35,340 nt of DNA, taken from assembly GCA_913009755.1 (NCBI GenBank), contig CAJVWU010000043.1, positions 1 to 35,340 on the forward strand, given 5' to 3'. Within the stretch, counting starts at the first letter, position 1. Each line of letters begins with the position of its first letter. The notes under the pieces are model-generated. The model was not told where the DNA came from, did not search any database, and saw only the letters and a program-made list of their open reading frames with translations. The translations under genes and the position numbers were made by a program. This stretch comes from an uncultured Bacteroidia bacterium (GTDB lineage Bacteria; Bacteroidota; Bacteroidia; Bacteroidales; F082). Below, piece after piece: positions 19,009-33,886 of this stretch.

Positions 19009-19455
19009 ATGGATTTAAGCAATCTTACACCGGCAAAAGGTTCTGTAAAGGACAAAAAAAGAATTGGACGAGGCCAGGGATCGGGTTATGGTGGAACTTC
19101 TACCAAAGGCCATAAAGGGCAACAGTCCAGATCGGGCTACAAACGCAGAGTCGGTTTCGAAGGAGGCCAGATGCCTTTGTTCCGCCGCGTCCCAAAATTC
19201 GGTTTTAAAAATATTAACCGCATTGAATACCAGGGCGTAAACATCAGCTCGCTGCAAAAACTGGCGGAAACTTTTAAGGTTTCCGAAATTAACCGGCAGG
19301 TTTTGATGGAGCACGGCCTGGCATCCAAAAATGATTTGATAAAGATATTGGGTAACGGTGAACTGAAAGCCAAACTGGAAGTAACAGCCCATGCATTTTC
19401 AAAATCAGCTAAAGAAGCCATTGAAGCACAGGGCGGAACAGCTATAAAAATTTAA
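19009..19455 (+). CDS. rplO: 50S ribosomal protein L15
   Basis: L15 is a late-assembly protein binding 23S rRNA with a glycine-rich extension. The 148-residue product has MDLSNLTPAKGSVKDKKRIGRGQGSGYGGTSTKGHKGQQSRSGYKRRVGFEGGQMPLFRRVPKFGF and the C-terminal AHAFSKSAKEAIEAQGGTAIKI. Full length, 6 nt before secY. Confidence 0.97.
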   Translation: MDLSNLTPAKGSVKDKKRIGRGQGSGYGGTSTKGHKGQQSRSGYKRRVGFEGGQMPLFRRVPKFGFKNINRIEYQGVNISSLQKLAETFKVSEINRQVLMEHGLASKNDLIKILGNGELKAKLEVTAHAFSKSAKEAIEAQGGTAIKI

Positions 19456-19461
19456 GGTTAA

Positions 19462-20817
19462 ATGAGGAAGTTAATCGAAACCATAAGGAATATATATAAG
19501 ATTGAGGAACTAAGAAACCGTATCCTCTATACTTTGGGGATATTGCTCATTTATCGTTTAGGTGCCTATGTTGTGTTGCCGGGTATTGACCCTCATCAGC
19601 TTTCCAGCTTGCAGCAACAGGGTAGTGCCGGATTGATGGGCTTGCTCAATATGTTTTCGGGCGGTGCCTTTTCGCGTGCCTCAATCTTTGCACTCGGTAT
19701 TATGCCCTATATCTCTGCTTCCATCGTTATTCAGCTTTTGGGAATGGCGATTCCATATTTCCAGAAGCTGCAACGGGAAGGGGAGAGCGGACGAAGAAAA
19801 ATAAACCAGATTACAAGATACCTGACCGTGATTATCGTTGCTTTGCAGGCACCGGCATATATTGCCAATGCCGTATCGCGTCTGCCTGCCGGGGCCATTG
19901 TGCCGTTTGACCCGACCGTAACATCACCCCCTTTCTATTTCTGGTTTTCATCAACCGTGATTTTAATCTCGGGAACATTGTTTATCATGTGGCTGGGGGA
20001 AAAGATTACCGATAAAGGAATTGGGAACGGTATTTCACTGATCATCATGATTGGGATTATCGCCCGTCTTCCCGGCTCGCTGGTACAGGAACTTGTTTCA
20101 AAAATGGGTCCCCTGGGAGGTGGGTTGGTTTATTTCCTTGTGGAATTGGTTATCATTATCTTCGTTGTCCTCTTTACTATTTTGCTTATTCAGGGAACCA
20201 GAAAAGTGCCTGTTCAATATGCAAAACGAATTGTGGGGAACAAACAATATGGTGGTGTTCGCCAGTATTTACCCTTAAAAGTTAATGCCGCAGGCGTAAT
20301 GCCCATTATCTTTGCACAAGCTATTATGTTTTTGCCCATTACACTTATCGGGTTTGCCAAATCGGATACCCTTTCGGGACTTGCAGCAGCATTTACCAAC
20401 ATCAATGGGTTTTGGTATAATTTTACTTATTTTATTATGATCATCCTGTTCACCTATTTCTATACGGCCATTACCATCAACCCAAATCAGATGGCAGACG
20501 ACCTGAAGAAAAACGGTGGATTTATTCCAGGCGTGAAGCCGGGCAAAAGAACGGCCGAATACCTGGATAATATTTTGTCAAGAATAACGCTGCCTGGATC
20601 AATCTTTCTGGGATTTATAGCCATTATGCCTGCTTTTGCACGACTGGCAGGTGTTAGTACGGCTTTTTCCTATTTTTATGGAGGTACGTCACTTCTTATC
20701 CTCGTAGGGGTTGTACTTGACACGTTGCAACAAATTGAAAGTTACCTGCTGATGCGCCACTATGACGGTTTAACCAAATCGGGGCGTATTAAAGGGAAAT
20801 CAGGATTTAGCATGTAA
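19462..20817 (+). CDS. secY: Protein translocase subunit SecY
   Basis: SecY is the channel of the SecYEG translocon in the inner membrane; here it would export, among others, the signal-peptide protein encoded at 1867-4176. The 451-residue protein has ten hydrophobic segments, starting at about residues 20-38 (RILYTLGILLIYRLGAYVVLPGI). It has the plug/loop region with GGAFSRASIFALGIMPYISASIVIQLL, and the cytosolic loops used by ribosome and SecA (RKVPVQYAKR; ADDLKKNGGFIPGVKPGKRTAEYL). Full length. Confidence 0.97.
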   Translation: MRKLIETIRNIYKIEELRNRILYTLGILLIYRLGAYVVLPGIDPHQLSSLQQQGSAGLMGLLNMFSGGAFSRASIFALGIMPYISASIVIQLLGMAIPYFQKLQREGESGRRKINQITRYLTVIIVALQAPAYIANAVSRLPAGAIVPFDPTVTSPPFYFWFSSTVILISGTLFIMWLGEKITDKGIGNGISLIIMIGIIARLPGSLVQELVSKMGPLGGGLVYFLVELVIIIFVVLFTILLIQGTRKVPVQYAKRIVGNKQYGGVRQYLPLKVNAAGVMPIIFAQAIMFLPITLIGFAKSDTLSGLAAAFTNINGFWYNFTYFIMIILFTYFYTAITINPNQMADDLKKNGGFIPGVKPGKRTAEYLDNILSRITLPGSIFLGFIAIMPAFARLAGVSTAFSYFYGGTSLLILVGVVLDTLQQIESYLLMRHYDGLTKSGRIKGKSGFSM

Positions 20818-20830
20818 TTTATTTCTTTAT

Positions 20831-21613
20831 ATGATACCGTTAAAAACAGAAGAAGAAATTGAATTACAGCGTGAGAGTTCTTTACTTGTTGGAAAAACTT
20901 TAGCTGAAGTTGCCGGACACATCAGGCCGGGGGTCAAAACGATTAAGCTCGACAAGGTTGCCGAAACGTTTATTCGCGATCATGGTGCGCTTCCCGGTTT
21001 TAAAGGATATGGCGGTTTTCCCGCTACACTTTGTATATCGGTGAACGATGAAGTGGTACATGGCATACCGGGCGACAGGGAGCTGAAAGACGGGGATATC
21101 GTTTCCATTGATTGCGGAACGATAATGAACGGATTTTATGGCGATTCGGCTTATACTTTCCCGGTGGGGGAAGTCGGGCAGGAAGTACTCAACCTGTTGA
21201 AACATACTGAAGAGTCACTTTATCTTGGGATTGAACAGGCGGTGGCAGGGAACAGGGTAGGAGATATCGGCTTTGCAGTTCAGTCTTATGTTGAAAGTTT
21301 TGGCTACTCGGTGGTTCGCGAATTGGTAGGGCACGGTGTGGGCAGAAAATTGCATGAAAAACCGGAAGTGCCCAACTACGGAAAAAGAGGCTCGGGGCCA
21401 AAATTGAAAAAAGGGATGGTGATAGCCATCGAACCGATGATAAACCTGGGGGTGAAAGAAGTAATACAAAATAAGGATGGCTGGACCATCAGAACGGCTG
21501 ACTCACAACCATCGGCGCATTTTGAACACGACGTTGCCATTAAAAACGGCAAACCGGATATTTTGTCATCTTTTGATGAGATAAAAGCAGTATTGAACAA
21601 AAAAAGAGCATAG
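20831..21613 (+). CDS. map: Methionine aminopeptidase, type I
   Basis: Removes the N-terminal methionine from new proteins as they leave the ribosome. The 260-residue enzyme shows all five metal ligands of the family: D94 (VSIDCGT), D105 (YGDSAYTF), H168 (GHGVGRKLHE), E201 (IAIEPM) and E232 (FEHDVAI). The catalytic-side H77 in VVHGIP is also present. Placement between secY and infA is common; adk, often next to secY elsewhere, is missing here. Confidence 0.96.
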   Translation: MIPLKTEEEIELQRESSLLVGKTLAEVAGHIRPGVKTIKLDKVAETFIRDHGALPGFKGYGGFPATLCISVNDEVVHGIPGDRELKDGDIVSIDCGTIMNGFYGDSAYTFPVGEVGQEVLNLLKHTEESLYLGIEQAVAGNRVGDIGFAVQSYVESFGYSVVRELVGHGVGRKLHEKPEVPNYGKRGSGPKLKKGMVIAIEPMINLGVKEVIQNKDGWTIRTADSQPSAHFEHDVAIKNGKPDILSSFDEIKAVLNKKRA

Positions 21614-21645
21614 GCTAACAACAAATAATTAAAATTGTCACATTT

Positions 21646-21864
21646 ATGGCAAAACAACAATCTATCGAACAAGATGGAACAGTAATTGAATCACTGGGAA
21701 ACGCAATGTTTCGCGTTGAATTGGAGAACGGGCATGTTATTACCGCCCATATTTCCGGTAAAATGCGGATGCATTACATTAAAATATTACCGGGCGACCG
21801 TGTGAAACTTGAAATGTCGCCTTATGATCTAACAAAAGGAAGAATAACATTCAGATACAAATAG
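21646..21864 (+). CDS. infA: Translation initiation factor IF-1
   Basis: IF-1 is an OB-fold protein that blocks the A site during initiation. The 72-residue product [72 protein letters not shown] is standard length and sequence. It lies 6 nt before rpmJ. Confidence 0.97.
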   Translation: MAKQQSIEQDGTVIESLGNAMFRVELENGHVITAHISGKMRMHYIKILPGDRVKLEMSPYDLTKGRITFRYK

Positions 21865-21870
21865 TGCACC

Positions 21871-21987
21871 ATGAAAATAAGAGCATCCATAAAAAAAAGG
21901 TCCCCTCAGGACAAAATAGTCCGCAGAAAGGGAAGGTTGTACATTATCAACAAAAAGAACCCTAGATTTAAACAAAGGCAAGGTTAA
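21871..21987 (+). CDS. rpmJ: 50S ribosomal protein L36, zinc-free form
   Basis: This 38-residue gene encodes [38 protein letters not shown], the typical Bacteroidota L36. The Cys/His zinc ligands of the common form are absent (Gln and Ile/Val stand at those positions). With the zinc-free S14 and S4 it shows a ribosome that economises on zinc. It is flanked by infA and rpsM, as expected. Confidence 0.94.
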   Translation: MKIRASIKKRSPQDKIVRRKGRLYIINKKNPRFKQRQG

Positions 21988-22022
21988 AAACAATACGATA
22001 ATCATTATTAAATAGCATAATT

Positions 22023-22400
22023 ATGGCAAGAATTGCTGGTGTTGACATTCCCAATAACAAAAGAGGCGAAATCGCCCTGACTTACATTTTTGGTATTGGA
22101 AGAAGTACGGCTCAAAAAATATTGACAACCGCCGGTGTTGACCGGGACAAAAAAGCCCAGGACTGGAGCGATGACGAACAAAATAAAATCCGTTCAGTAA
22201 TCGGGGATTCATTTAAGGTGGAAGGCGAGCTTCGTTCGGAAACCCAGATGAACATCAAACGGTTGATGGATATTGGTACTTACCGCGGCATAAGGCACCG
22301 TATCGGCCTCCCTGTCCGCGGACAAACAACCAAGAACAATGCAAGGACCCGGAAAGGCCGTAAAAAGACGGTTGCCAATAAGAAAAAGGCTACCAAATAG
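22023..22400 (+). CDS. rpsM: 30S ribosomal protein S13
   Basis: S13 forms intersubunit bridges with the large subunit and contacts P-site tRNA through its basic tail. The 125-residue protein [34 protein letters not shown] has the helix-two-turn-helix core, the signature [26 protein letters not shown] and a lysine-rich end. Full length. Confidence 0.97.
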   Translation: MARIAGVDIPNNKRGEIALTYIFGIGRSTAQKILTTAGVDRDKKAQDWSDDEQNKIRSVIGDSFKVEGELRSETQMNIKRLMDIGTYRGIRHRIGLPVRGQTTKNNARTRKGRKKTVANKKKATK

Positions 22401-22428
22401 TGAACAAATTCAAGTAATCGAATAGAAA

Positions 22429-22818
22429 ATGGCAAAAAAAACCAGAAGTACAAAAAAACGTGTGGTCAAGGTTGACCCGGTTGGGAGAGCTTACGTCAGA
22501 GCTTCATTCAACAATATCATCATCTCACTGACCAATGAAGCCGGACAGGTTATATCGTGGGCATCATCCGGGAAAATGGGATTCAGGGGATCCAAAAAAA
22601 ATACACCTTATGCAGCGCAGATGGCTGCCCAGGATTGTGCAAAGGTAGCCTACGACCAGGGATTGCGTAAAGTAAAGGTTTATGTTAAAGGCCCCGGTTC
22701 GGGAAGGGAATCGGCTATCCGTACTATTCATTCATCGGGTATTGAAGTTACCGAAATCGTTGACGTAACCCCAATGCCTCATAATGGATGCCGCCCTCCC
22801 AAGAGAAGAAGGGTATAA
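22429..22818 (+). CDS. rpsK: 30S ribosomal protein S11
   Basis: S11 sits on the platform and shapes the mRNA exit/SD groove. In Bacteroidota the neighbouring proteins bS21 and bS18 are known to bury the anti-SD, which fits the lack of SD motifs here. The 129-residue product has the conserved [37 protein letters not shown] and [14 protein letters not shown]. Full length. Confidence 0.97.
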   Translation: MAKKTRSTKKRVVKVDPVGRAYVRASFNNIIISLTNEAGQVISWASSGKMGFRGSKKNTPYAAQMAAQDCAKVAYDQGLRKVKVYVKGPGSGRESAIRTIHSSGIEVTEIVDVTPMPHNGCRPPKRRRV

Positions 22819-22870
22819 CACTTTGTATGAAGATTTAATATAGAGAATAACGACAAATTATTTATAAACT

Positions 22871-23476
22871 ATGGCAAGATATATTGGCCCAAAATCAAAA
22901 ATTGCACGTAAGTTCGGTGACCCGATTTACGGTCCTGATAAATTTCTGGACAAAAAAGGCTTTCCCCCGGGACAACATGGACAGACAAGGAAAAGAAGAA
23001 AACAATCCGAATATGGCATGCAGTTGCAGGAAAAACAAAAAGCAAAATATACGTATGGAATCCTCGAAAGGCAATTCCGTAATTTATTTGAAAAAGCCTC
23101 CAGGAAAAAAGGCATTACAGGTGAAAACCTTTTAAAATTAATTGAAGCCCGCCTGGATAATGTTGTATTCCGTTTGGGTATTGCACCCACAAGGGCAGCC
23201 GCACGCCAATTGGTTTCACATCGTCACATTACCGTTAATGGTGAGGTGGTCAACATTCCTTCCTTCGCACTGCGCGCAGGTGATATTGTTGGCGTTCGTG
23301 AAAAATCAAAAAGCCTGGTTGCTATTACCGATTCTTTGGTTAGCGCAAGAAAAAGTTTTTCGTGGCTTGAATGGGATGAAGAAAAACTATTGGGAAAATT
23401 CCTGAACTATCCCCCTCGAGAAGAAATTCCCGAGAATATTAAAGAACAACTTATTGTTGAGTTGTACTCCAAATAA
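22871..23476 (+). CDS. rpsD: 30S ribosomal protein S4, zinc-free form
   Basis: S4 nucleates 16S assembly and forms the mRNA entry channel with S3 and S5. The 201-residue protein [21 protein letters not shown] has no N-terminal Cys cluster. The S4 RNA-binding domain is seen in [45 protein letters not shown]. The C terminus [15 protein letters not shown] is typical. The 52-nt gap upstream is the largest in the alpha segment, but no promoter is clear. Confidence 0.97.
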   Translation: MARYIGPKSKIARKFGDPIYGPDKFLDKKGFPPGQHGQTRKRRKQSEYGMQLQEKQKAKYTYGILERQFRNLFEKASRKKGITGENLLKLIEARLDNVVFRLGIAPTRAAARQLVSHRHITVNGEVVNIPSFALRAGDIVGVREKSKSLVAITDSLVSARKSFSWLEWDEEKLLGKFLNYPPREEIPENIKEQLIVELYSK

Positions 23477-23522
23477 TCATTAATTAGTCAGTCAAGAATC
23501 CTAAAAAGCACAAAATATTATT

Positions 23523-24515
23523 ATGGCAATATTAGCATTTCAGAAGCCCGATAAAGTTATCATGAACGAAGCCAATGAATTTACAGGCTCGTTTGAATTT
23601 CGTCCGTTGGAACCCGGATTTGGTATGACAATAGGCAATGCCCTGCGAAGGATACTGCTTTCTTCTCTCGAAGGTTTTGCCATCACCAATGTGAGAATTG
23701 ATGGTGTAGTTCATGAGTTTTCTACAGTACCGGGCGTCCTTGAAGATGTTACCGAAATCGTATTGAACCTCAAAAAAATTCGTTTTAAACAACAAATACA
23801 AAACGAAACAAGCGAAAAGGTCAATATCGTAATCGGTGACCAGGAAATTTTTAAAGCAGGCGACATCAACAAATTCCTTTCCGTATTCCAGGTGCTCAAT
23901 CCGGATGAGGTGGTTTGTCACCTTGATCCTTCTATTAAATTGAGCATGGAATTAACTGTTTCCAAAGGTAGGGGATATGTACCGGCAGAAGAAAACAAAG
24001 ACCCCAACGCACCGGTTGGGACAGTAGCAATTGACTCAATCCACACACCTATTAAAAATGTTAAATATCATATCGAGAATTATCGTGTTGAGCAAAAAAC
24101 CGACTACGAAAAACTTGTAATTGATATTATTACCGATGGATCAATTCACCCCAAGGAAGCATTAAAAGAAGCAGCTAAGATACTGATCCATCATTTTATG
24201 CTTTTCTCCGATGAAAAAATTACATTGGAAGAAGAAGAACGCTCAGTAACCGAGGAATTTGATGAAAACACATTGCATACCCGTCAGTTATTGAAAACAA
24301 AACTGGTTGACCTGGATCTTTCGGTCAGGGCATTGAACTGCTTGAAAGCTGCCGATGTTGAAACTCTGGGTGAACTGGTGGCATACAACAAAAACGATTT
24401 GTTGAAATTCAGGAATTTTGGAAAAAAATCCCTGACCGAACTCGAGGAACTGGTAAACACAAAAGGGCTTGAGTTTGGTATGAATATAGCAAAGTATAAA
24501 CTTGACAAGGATTAA
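23523..24515 (+). CDS. rpoA: RNA polymerase alpha subunit
   Basis: Alpha dimerises to start RNA polymerase assembly and binds UP elements and activators with its C-terminal domain. The 330-residue protein has the N domain ([56 protein letters not shown]). A linker is followed by the C domain with helix-hairpin-helix features ([48 protein letters not shown]). Full length. A-tracts upstream of the rRNA promoter would be natural targets for this C domain. Confidence 0.97.
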   Translation: MAILAFQKPDKVIMNEANEFTGSFEFRPLEPGFGMTIGNALRRILLSSLEGFAITNVRIDGVVHEFSTVPGVLEDVTEIVLNLKKIRFKQQIQNETSEKVNIVIGDQEIFKAGDINKFLSVFQVLNPDEVVCHLDPSIKLSMELTVSKGRGYVPAEENKDPNAPVGTVAIDSIHTPIKNVKYHIENYRVEQKTDYEKLVIDIITDGSIHPKEALKEAAKILIHHFMLFSDEKITLEEEERSVTEEFDENTLHTRQLLKTKLVDLDLSVRALNCLKAADVETLGELVAYNKNDLLKFRNFGKKSLTELEELVNTKGLEFGMNIAKYKLDKD

Positions 24516-24520
24516 GAAAG

Positions 24521-25336
24521 ATGAGACACAGAAAGAGTTTTAATCATCTGGGAAGAACGAGTTCGCACCGTAAGGCCATGTTGTCGAATATGGCAAGTTC
24601 CCTTATTAAAAATAAACGGATCAACACAACCGTCGCGAAGGCCAAGGCCCTCAGGGAGTATGTTGAACCCCTGATCACTAAAGCCAAAAATGATACTACG
24701 CATTCGCGAAGAGTGGTTTTTAGTTACCTGCAGGATAAATTTGCGGTAACTGAATTATTCAGGGAAGTGTCTGCAAAAATAGGTGACCGTCCCGGTGGTT
24801 ATACCCGTATTATTAAAATGGGTAATCGTTTAGGCGATAATGCCGACATGGCTATGATTGAACTGGTGGATTATAACGAAAACCTTCTCGCTGAAAAAAC
24901 AGCCATAAAGACTAAAACAACAAGGCGTCGCCGTGGAGGTAAAAAGAAAGCCGCACCGCAAGCGGAAACAACAACTGCAACCACAACTAAAGTGGAAGAA
25001 GTTGCCGGCGGAGAACCGGAATCAAAAACCGAAGAGATTGTTGAAAAAGTTGAAACAGCTAAAGCAGAAGTGAAAGCTGAAAAAACTGAGAAACCTGCCG
25101 ATGAAATCAACGAAGAAAAAGTTGAAGCAAAAGTTGAAACGACGAAAAAAAAAGAAGTGAAAGCGGCTAAACCGGAAGTTAAAAAACCGGAAGAAAAATC
25201 ACAAGCTGCCACAGAAGAATCAAAAACAGAAGAACCGGGGAAAGAAGTAAAAGCGGAGGAAAAAGAAAAACCTGCGCAACCAAAAAAAGATAAAAAAGAA
25301 ACAGAAGAGGGGACAGAAGCAGAAGAAAAGAAATAA
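24521..25336 (+). CDS. rplQ: 50S ribosomal protein L17 with long K/E/A-rich tail
   Basis: L17 lies near the tunnel exit. Residues 1 to about 125 are a normal L17 ([88 protein letters not shown]). After a basic RRRRGGKKK stretch comes ~135 residues of low-complexity Lys/Glu/Ala/Thr/Pro sequence to residue 271, likely disordered or partly coiled. L17 tails occur in Bacteroidota, but the E. coli protein is only ~127 residues, so this one doubles the size. Last gene of the operon, followed by a terminator. Confidence 0.95.
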   Translation: MRHRKSFNHLGRTSSHRKAMLSNMASSLIKNKRINTTVAKAKALREYVEPLITKAKNDTTHSRRVVFSYLQDKFAVTELFREVSAKIGDRPGGYTRIIKMGNRLGDNADMAMIELVDYNENLLAEKTAIKTKTTRRRRGGKKKAAPQAETTTATTTKVEEVAGGEPESKTEEIVEKVETAKAEVKAEKTEKPADEINEEKVEAKVETTKKKEVKAAKPEVKKPEEKSQAATEESKTEEPGKEVKAEEKEKPAQPKKDKKETEEGTEAEEKK

Positions 25337-25364
25337 TATATTTCTTCTGATAAATCTGTAGAAA

Positions 25365-25403
25365 AGAGGATTGGCACATGAACAGGCCATCCTCTTTTTT
25401 TTT
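25365..25403 (+). terminator. Intrinsic terminator of the ribosomal protein operon
   Basis: AGAGGAT-T-GG pairs with CCATCCTCT (9 bp with one bulge) around a short loop and is followed directly by nine T (25395-25403). It lies 29 nt after the rplQ stop and separates the operon from eno. Confidence 0.88.
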
Positions 25404-25419
25404 GTTGTGTAAAAATATC

Positions 25420-25427
25420 TACCTTCG
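25420..25427 (+). promoter_or_regulatory. Possible -7 box (TACCTTCG) for eno
   Basis: One mismatch from TAnnTTTG, 26 nt before the eno ATG and after the operon terminator. The TTG upstream is closer (about 15 bases) than the usual 19-20, so this is a weak call. Confidence 0.35.
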
Positions 25428-25450
25428 TCCGTTCATTTTAAAAATTTTAA

Positions 25451-26743
<1,293 letters not shown>

Positions 26744-26891
26744 GATGAAGCTAAAACTAAAACATTAGTAACTATAACAGTCTTAGGATAAATATTTGGT
26801 TTTATTAAAAAATTTTACTGTTATAGAATGCTGATAAACAAGGTATAGGGATTACTATAAAAAAAGATTAAATTTTTTTGCAAAGAAGGTG
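26744..26891. other. eno-rRNA intergenic region with inverted repeat and AT-rich UP-like tract
   Basis: Perfect 10-bp arms CTATAACAGT (26772-26781) and ACTGTTATAG (26817-26826) enclose a 35-nt loop. There is no following T-run on the plus strand, so it is not a standard terminator for eno. An A7/T7-rich stretch at 26858-26879 lies just before the rRNA promoter and resembles an UP element. No gene is seen. Confidence 0.5.
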
Positions 26892-26921
26892 TTGCATGTA
26901 ATAAAAAGGTTTTTACCTTTG
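26892..26921 (+). promoter_or_regulatory. rRNA operon promoter
   Basis: TTG at 26892-26894, a 19-base spacer and TACCTTTG at 26914-26921 give a full match to the Bacteroidota consensus. It is followed by GCACCCCGTTTT. It is about 160 bases before the 16S 5' end, leaving a leader with processing hairpins. Confidence 0.8.
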
Positions 26922-27083
26922 CACCCCGTTTTACGCGAGAAGTAAAGCGCAAAAGACGTTCATAGACATAATGAGAACAAGCCAAGAAAAGGAAACAGCG
27001 TAGAAGATGAAGACCTGTTGATTCGACAGGGGATATTTGCCGGGGGAAGCTTGAAGGTATATTAGTTTTTCAAGAATATATAT
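26922..27083 (+). other. Pre-16S leader with processing stem
   Basis: GCCGGGGGA at 27039-27047 can pair with TTTCCCGGC at 28656-28664 beyond the 16S 3' end (9 bp, two wobble). This is the kind of long-range stem cut by RNase III in pre-16S maturation. Local hairpins are CCTGT/ACAGG (27014-27030) and CTTGAA/TTCAAG (27050-27074). Confidence 0.5.
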
Positions 27084-28606
<1,523 letters not shown>

Positions 28607-28886
28607 GGAGAGGTTCCCTTACTTACGGCAAATAACAAAACTTCTTTTATGGTTGTTTCCCGGCTTGTTCCTCATTTTTTAAAAAAACAGATTGGTCATT
28701 GGAAGGGTTTCGTCCCCACCAATAACCAATGCAAGGAGAAAAGCAAATCCTGAAAAGAGCAGGGTGTACTGCTCTGCTGCACAAGCTACACTTCGAATGA
28801 TGAGTGTTGAATGATGAATGATGAATGTTGAATGAGAAAGTACTTTAATACTCGAAATTCGGCATTCGAAACTCATCATCCCACAG
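28607..28886 (+). other. 16S-tRNA spacer with heptamer-like repeats
   Basis: Besides the 3' arm of the processing stem (28656-28664), the spacer has an imperfect tandem of GAATGAT/GAATGTT-type units around 28794-28834. Two competing inverted matches also occur: TTCGAATG with CATTCGAA, and ATGATGAGT with ACTCATCAT. No gene is seen. Confidence 0.5.
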
Positions 28887-28960
28887 AGTCCCGTAGCTCA
28901 GTTGGTTAGAGCACTACACTGATAATGTAGGGGTCCGCAGTTCAAGTCTGCGCGGGACTA
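28887..28960 (+). tRNA. tRNA-Ile (anticodon GAU)
   Basis: Cloverleaf of 74 nt: acceptor AGTCCCG/CGGGACT with discriminator A, D-arm GCTCAGTTGGTTAGAGC, anticodon stem CTACA/TGTAG with loop CTGATAA (anticodon GAT), and T-arm CGCAGTTCAAGTCTGCG. The 3' CCA is not encoded. It occupies the first spacer-tRNA position of the rRNA operon, as in most Bacteroidota. Confidence 0.95.
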
Positions 28961-29062
28961 CTCCGGTCGCCATGGCTTTAGCGACGGCGGTCAGTAAACC
29001 AGTGCAGCTTAGAAGTTCAAAGTTGTCTGGCGACTGAGGACTGAAGACTGCCGACTGTTTTC
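28961..29062 (+). other. Spacer between the two tRNA genes
   Basis: Contains several GACTG/GACTGA units near 29035-29057 and the local hairpin CGC...GCG near 28969-28983. Such repeated GACTG blocks are non-coding here. Confidence 0.35.
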
Positions 29063-29136
29063 GGGGGATTAGCTCAGTTGGCTAGAGCACTTGATTTGCA
29101 TTCAAGAGGTCATCGGTTCGACTCCGATATTCTCCA
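29063..29136 (+). tRNA. tRNA-Ala (anticodon UGC)
   Basis: Cloverleaf of 74 nt: acceptor GGGGGAT/ATTCTCC with two G-U pairs and discriminator A, D-arm GCTCAGTTGGCTAGAGC, anticodon stem CTTGA/TCAAG with loop TTTGCAT (anticodon TGC), and T-arm TCGGTTCGACTCCGA. CCA is not encoded. Confidence 0.95.
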
Positions 29137-29361
29137 CATAAAAAGTTCATAAAAAGAAATTGGGAGAAGTTTAAAGCCGGCAGCCGACAAAGCATTGCCG
29201 ACGAGTGGCTTCTTACAGATAGAGAGGCCCGATAACATCAATTCTTGATCAACCTCGAATTGTAATTGATGGAAAGGGTTTCCGGACAAAGAGTTCATTG
29301 ACATGATGGAAGAAAGCAATTAACAATTTTTGCTGGTGCGAGAGCACCTATTTAATTTATA

Positions 29362-32347
<2,986 letters not shown>

Positions 32348-32375
32348 TTACCGATTATCTCTTTGAAAAAATGAT

Positions 32376-32549
<174 letters not shown>

Positions 32550-32560
32550 TTTTTTACCCT

Positions 32561-33886
32561 ATGGCTAGAAGCATATCATCTGAAAAAGTAACACTCTTCG
32601 GCTATTTTATCTTTATCATCCTCCTAGGATATATCCTGCTATTTAATGAAAAAGCATGGAACGGATCCGGAAGGCTTTCTCATATCGACGCACTTTTTAC
32701 CTCTGTCTCAGCTGTCTGCGTAACAGGGCTGATTACTGTTGATACTGCTCTGTACAGTAACTTCGGTAAAATTGTCATTATGCTTCTCATCCAGGCAGGT
32801 GGGCTGGGAATCATCACCTTTACTTCCCTCTACATTGCGGTCCCGCGGGGAAGAATTTCTCTTCGAAGTGTGGGGCTGATAAAAAAGAATTATATCGATG
32901 CGGTTGAACATAGAGCTGAACATATTATTCGCAACATTGTGATCACTACATTATGCCTGGAAGCTGTCGGAACGATTTTGCTGTTTGTCGGTTTTAAACA
33001 TATTGAAGGTCCGGAACGGCTTTTTACCGCACTCTTTCACTCGATTTCTGCGTTCTGTAATGCCGGATTCTCATTATTCTCACGGAATATGGAAGGATAT
33101 CACAACATTTCCATTGTTGCGTATACTGTTTCATCTCTAGTTGTTATCGGCGGTATCGGATTTGTCGTTCTGCAGGATATTGCCCGCAGAAGGAAAACCG
33201 GCAAACTAACTTTTCATTCCAAGGTCGTGCTTGCAGGTACAGGGATACTCATCCTGGGAGGTACTTTGCTGTATCTGGTTTTTGAGTGGAATAACAGTTT
33301 TCAGGGTTTTACTTCCGCCGGGAAGATCACAGCTGCTGTATTCCAGTCGATTACAACACGAACTGCCGGGTTCAACACAATAGCTCAGGAAGCAATGTCC
33401 ATACCCTCGAAATTTATCACCCTTCCCCTGATGTTTACCGGAGGAGGTCCGGGCTCGATAGCCGGGGGCATAAAAGTAACAACCGTATTCATCATTCTTA
33501 TCGCTCTGTTTAAAGGGGTGGATCGAAAAGGTGAACTCCGGCTCTGGAAGCGAAAATTCTCCAATAAAACAATTTCCCAGGCAAATATGTTGGTGTCAAA
33601 AGCCATTATACTGTTATTTTTCAGTACCCTTGCACTTACCATAACCGAATACGTGGCTAGACCGGAAGACACGATATTCCTTTCGGTAGTATTCGAATCG
33701 TTCTCCGCCTTTGGAACGGTCGGACTTTCCTTAGGGCTTACCCCGAAATTAACAATCCTGGGCAAGTGTGTTATTATCTTTACCATGTTCGCCGGCAGGG
33801 TCGGGCTTGTATCTATGGCGATGCCCATCTTAAGGAGATGGAAACAGGATGTAGATTATCCGAAAGGGGAGGTTCTTGTAGGATGA
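32561..33886 (+). CDS. ktrB: K+ transporter membrane subunit, KtrB/TrkH family
   Basis: The 441-residue protein has the four membrane-pore-membrane repeats of K+ transporters, each with the filter glycine: SAVCVTGL (about residue 50), AFCNAGFSLF, TTRTAGFNT and AFGTVGLSLG. With its partner ktrA, whose ATG overlaps this stop (ATGA at 33883-33886), it would form a potassium uptake channel of the Ktr type, perhaps Na+-coupled. ATG 32561 gives a normal N terminus (MARSISSEKVTLFGYF). A TTG at 32540 lies inside the 5S gene and is not used. No SD or promoter fits in the 11 bases between 5S end and ATG, which is odd. Best resemblance seems to be to spirochaete/Firmicute-like KtrB, but this is impression only. 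Confidence 0.88.
   Translation: MARSISSEKVTLFGYFIFIILLGYILLFNEKAWNGSGRLSHIDALFTSVSAVCVTGLITVDTALYSNFGKIVIMLLIQAGGLGIITFTSLYIAVPRGRISLRSVGLIKKNYIDAVEHRAEHIIRNIVITTLCLEAVGTILLFVGFKHIEGPERLFTALFHSISAFCNAGFSLFSRNMEGYHNISIVAYTVSSLVVIGGIGFVVLQDIARRRKTGKLTFHSKVVLAGTGILILGGTLLYLVFEWNNSFQGFTSAGKITAAVFQSITTRTAGFNTIAQEAMSIPSKFITLPLMFTGGGPGSIAGGIKVTTVFIILIALFKGVDRKGELRLWKRKFSNKTISQANMLVSKAIILLFFSTLALTITEYVARPEDTIFLSVVFESFSAFGTVGLSLGLTPKLTILGKCVIIFTMFAGRVGLVSMAMPILRRWKQDVDYPKGEVLVG

Noticed and set aside
24871-25377. 168-codon Ser/Phe-rich minus-strand frame
   Set aside because: Antisense shadow of the low-complexity rplQ tail, an artefact of GAA/AAA-rich codons.
28794-28834. CRISPR-like repeat array in the rRNA spacer
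   Set aside because: Units are about 7 bases, imperfect and without spacers.
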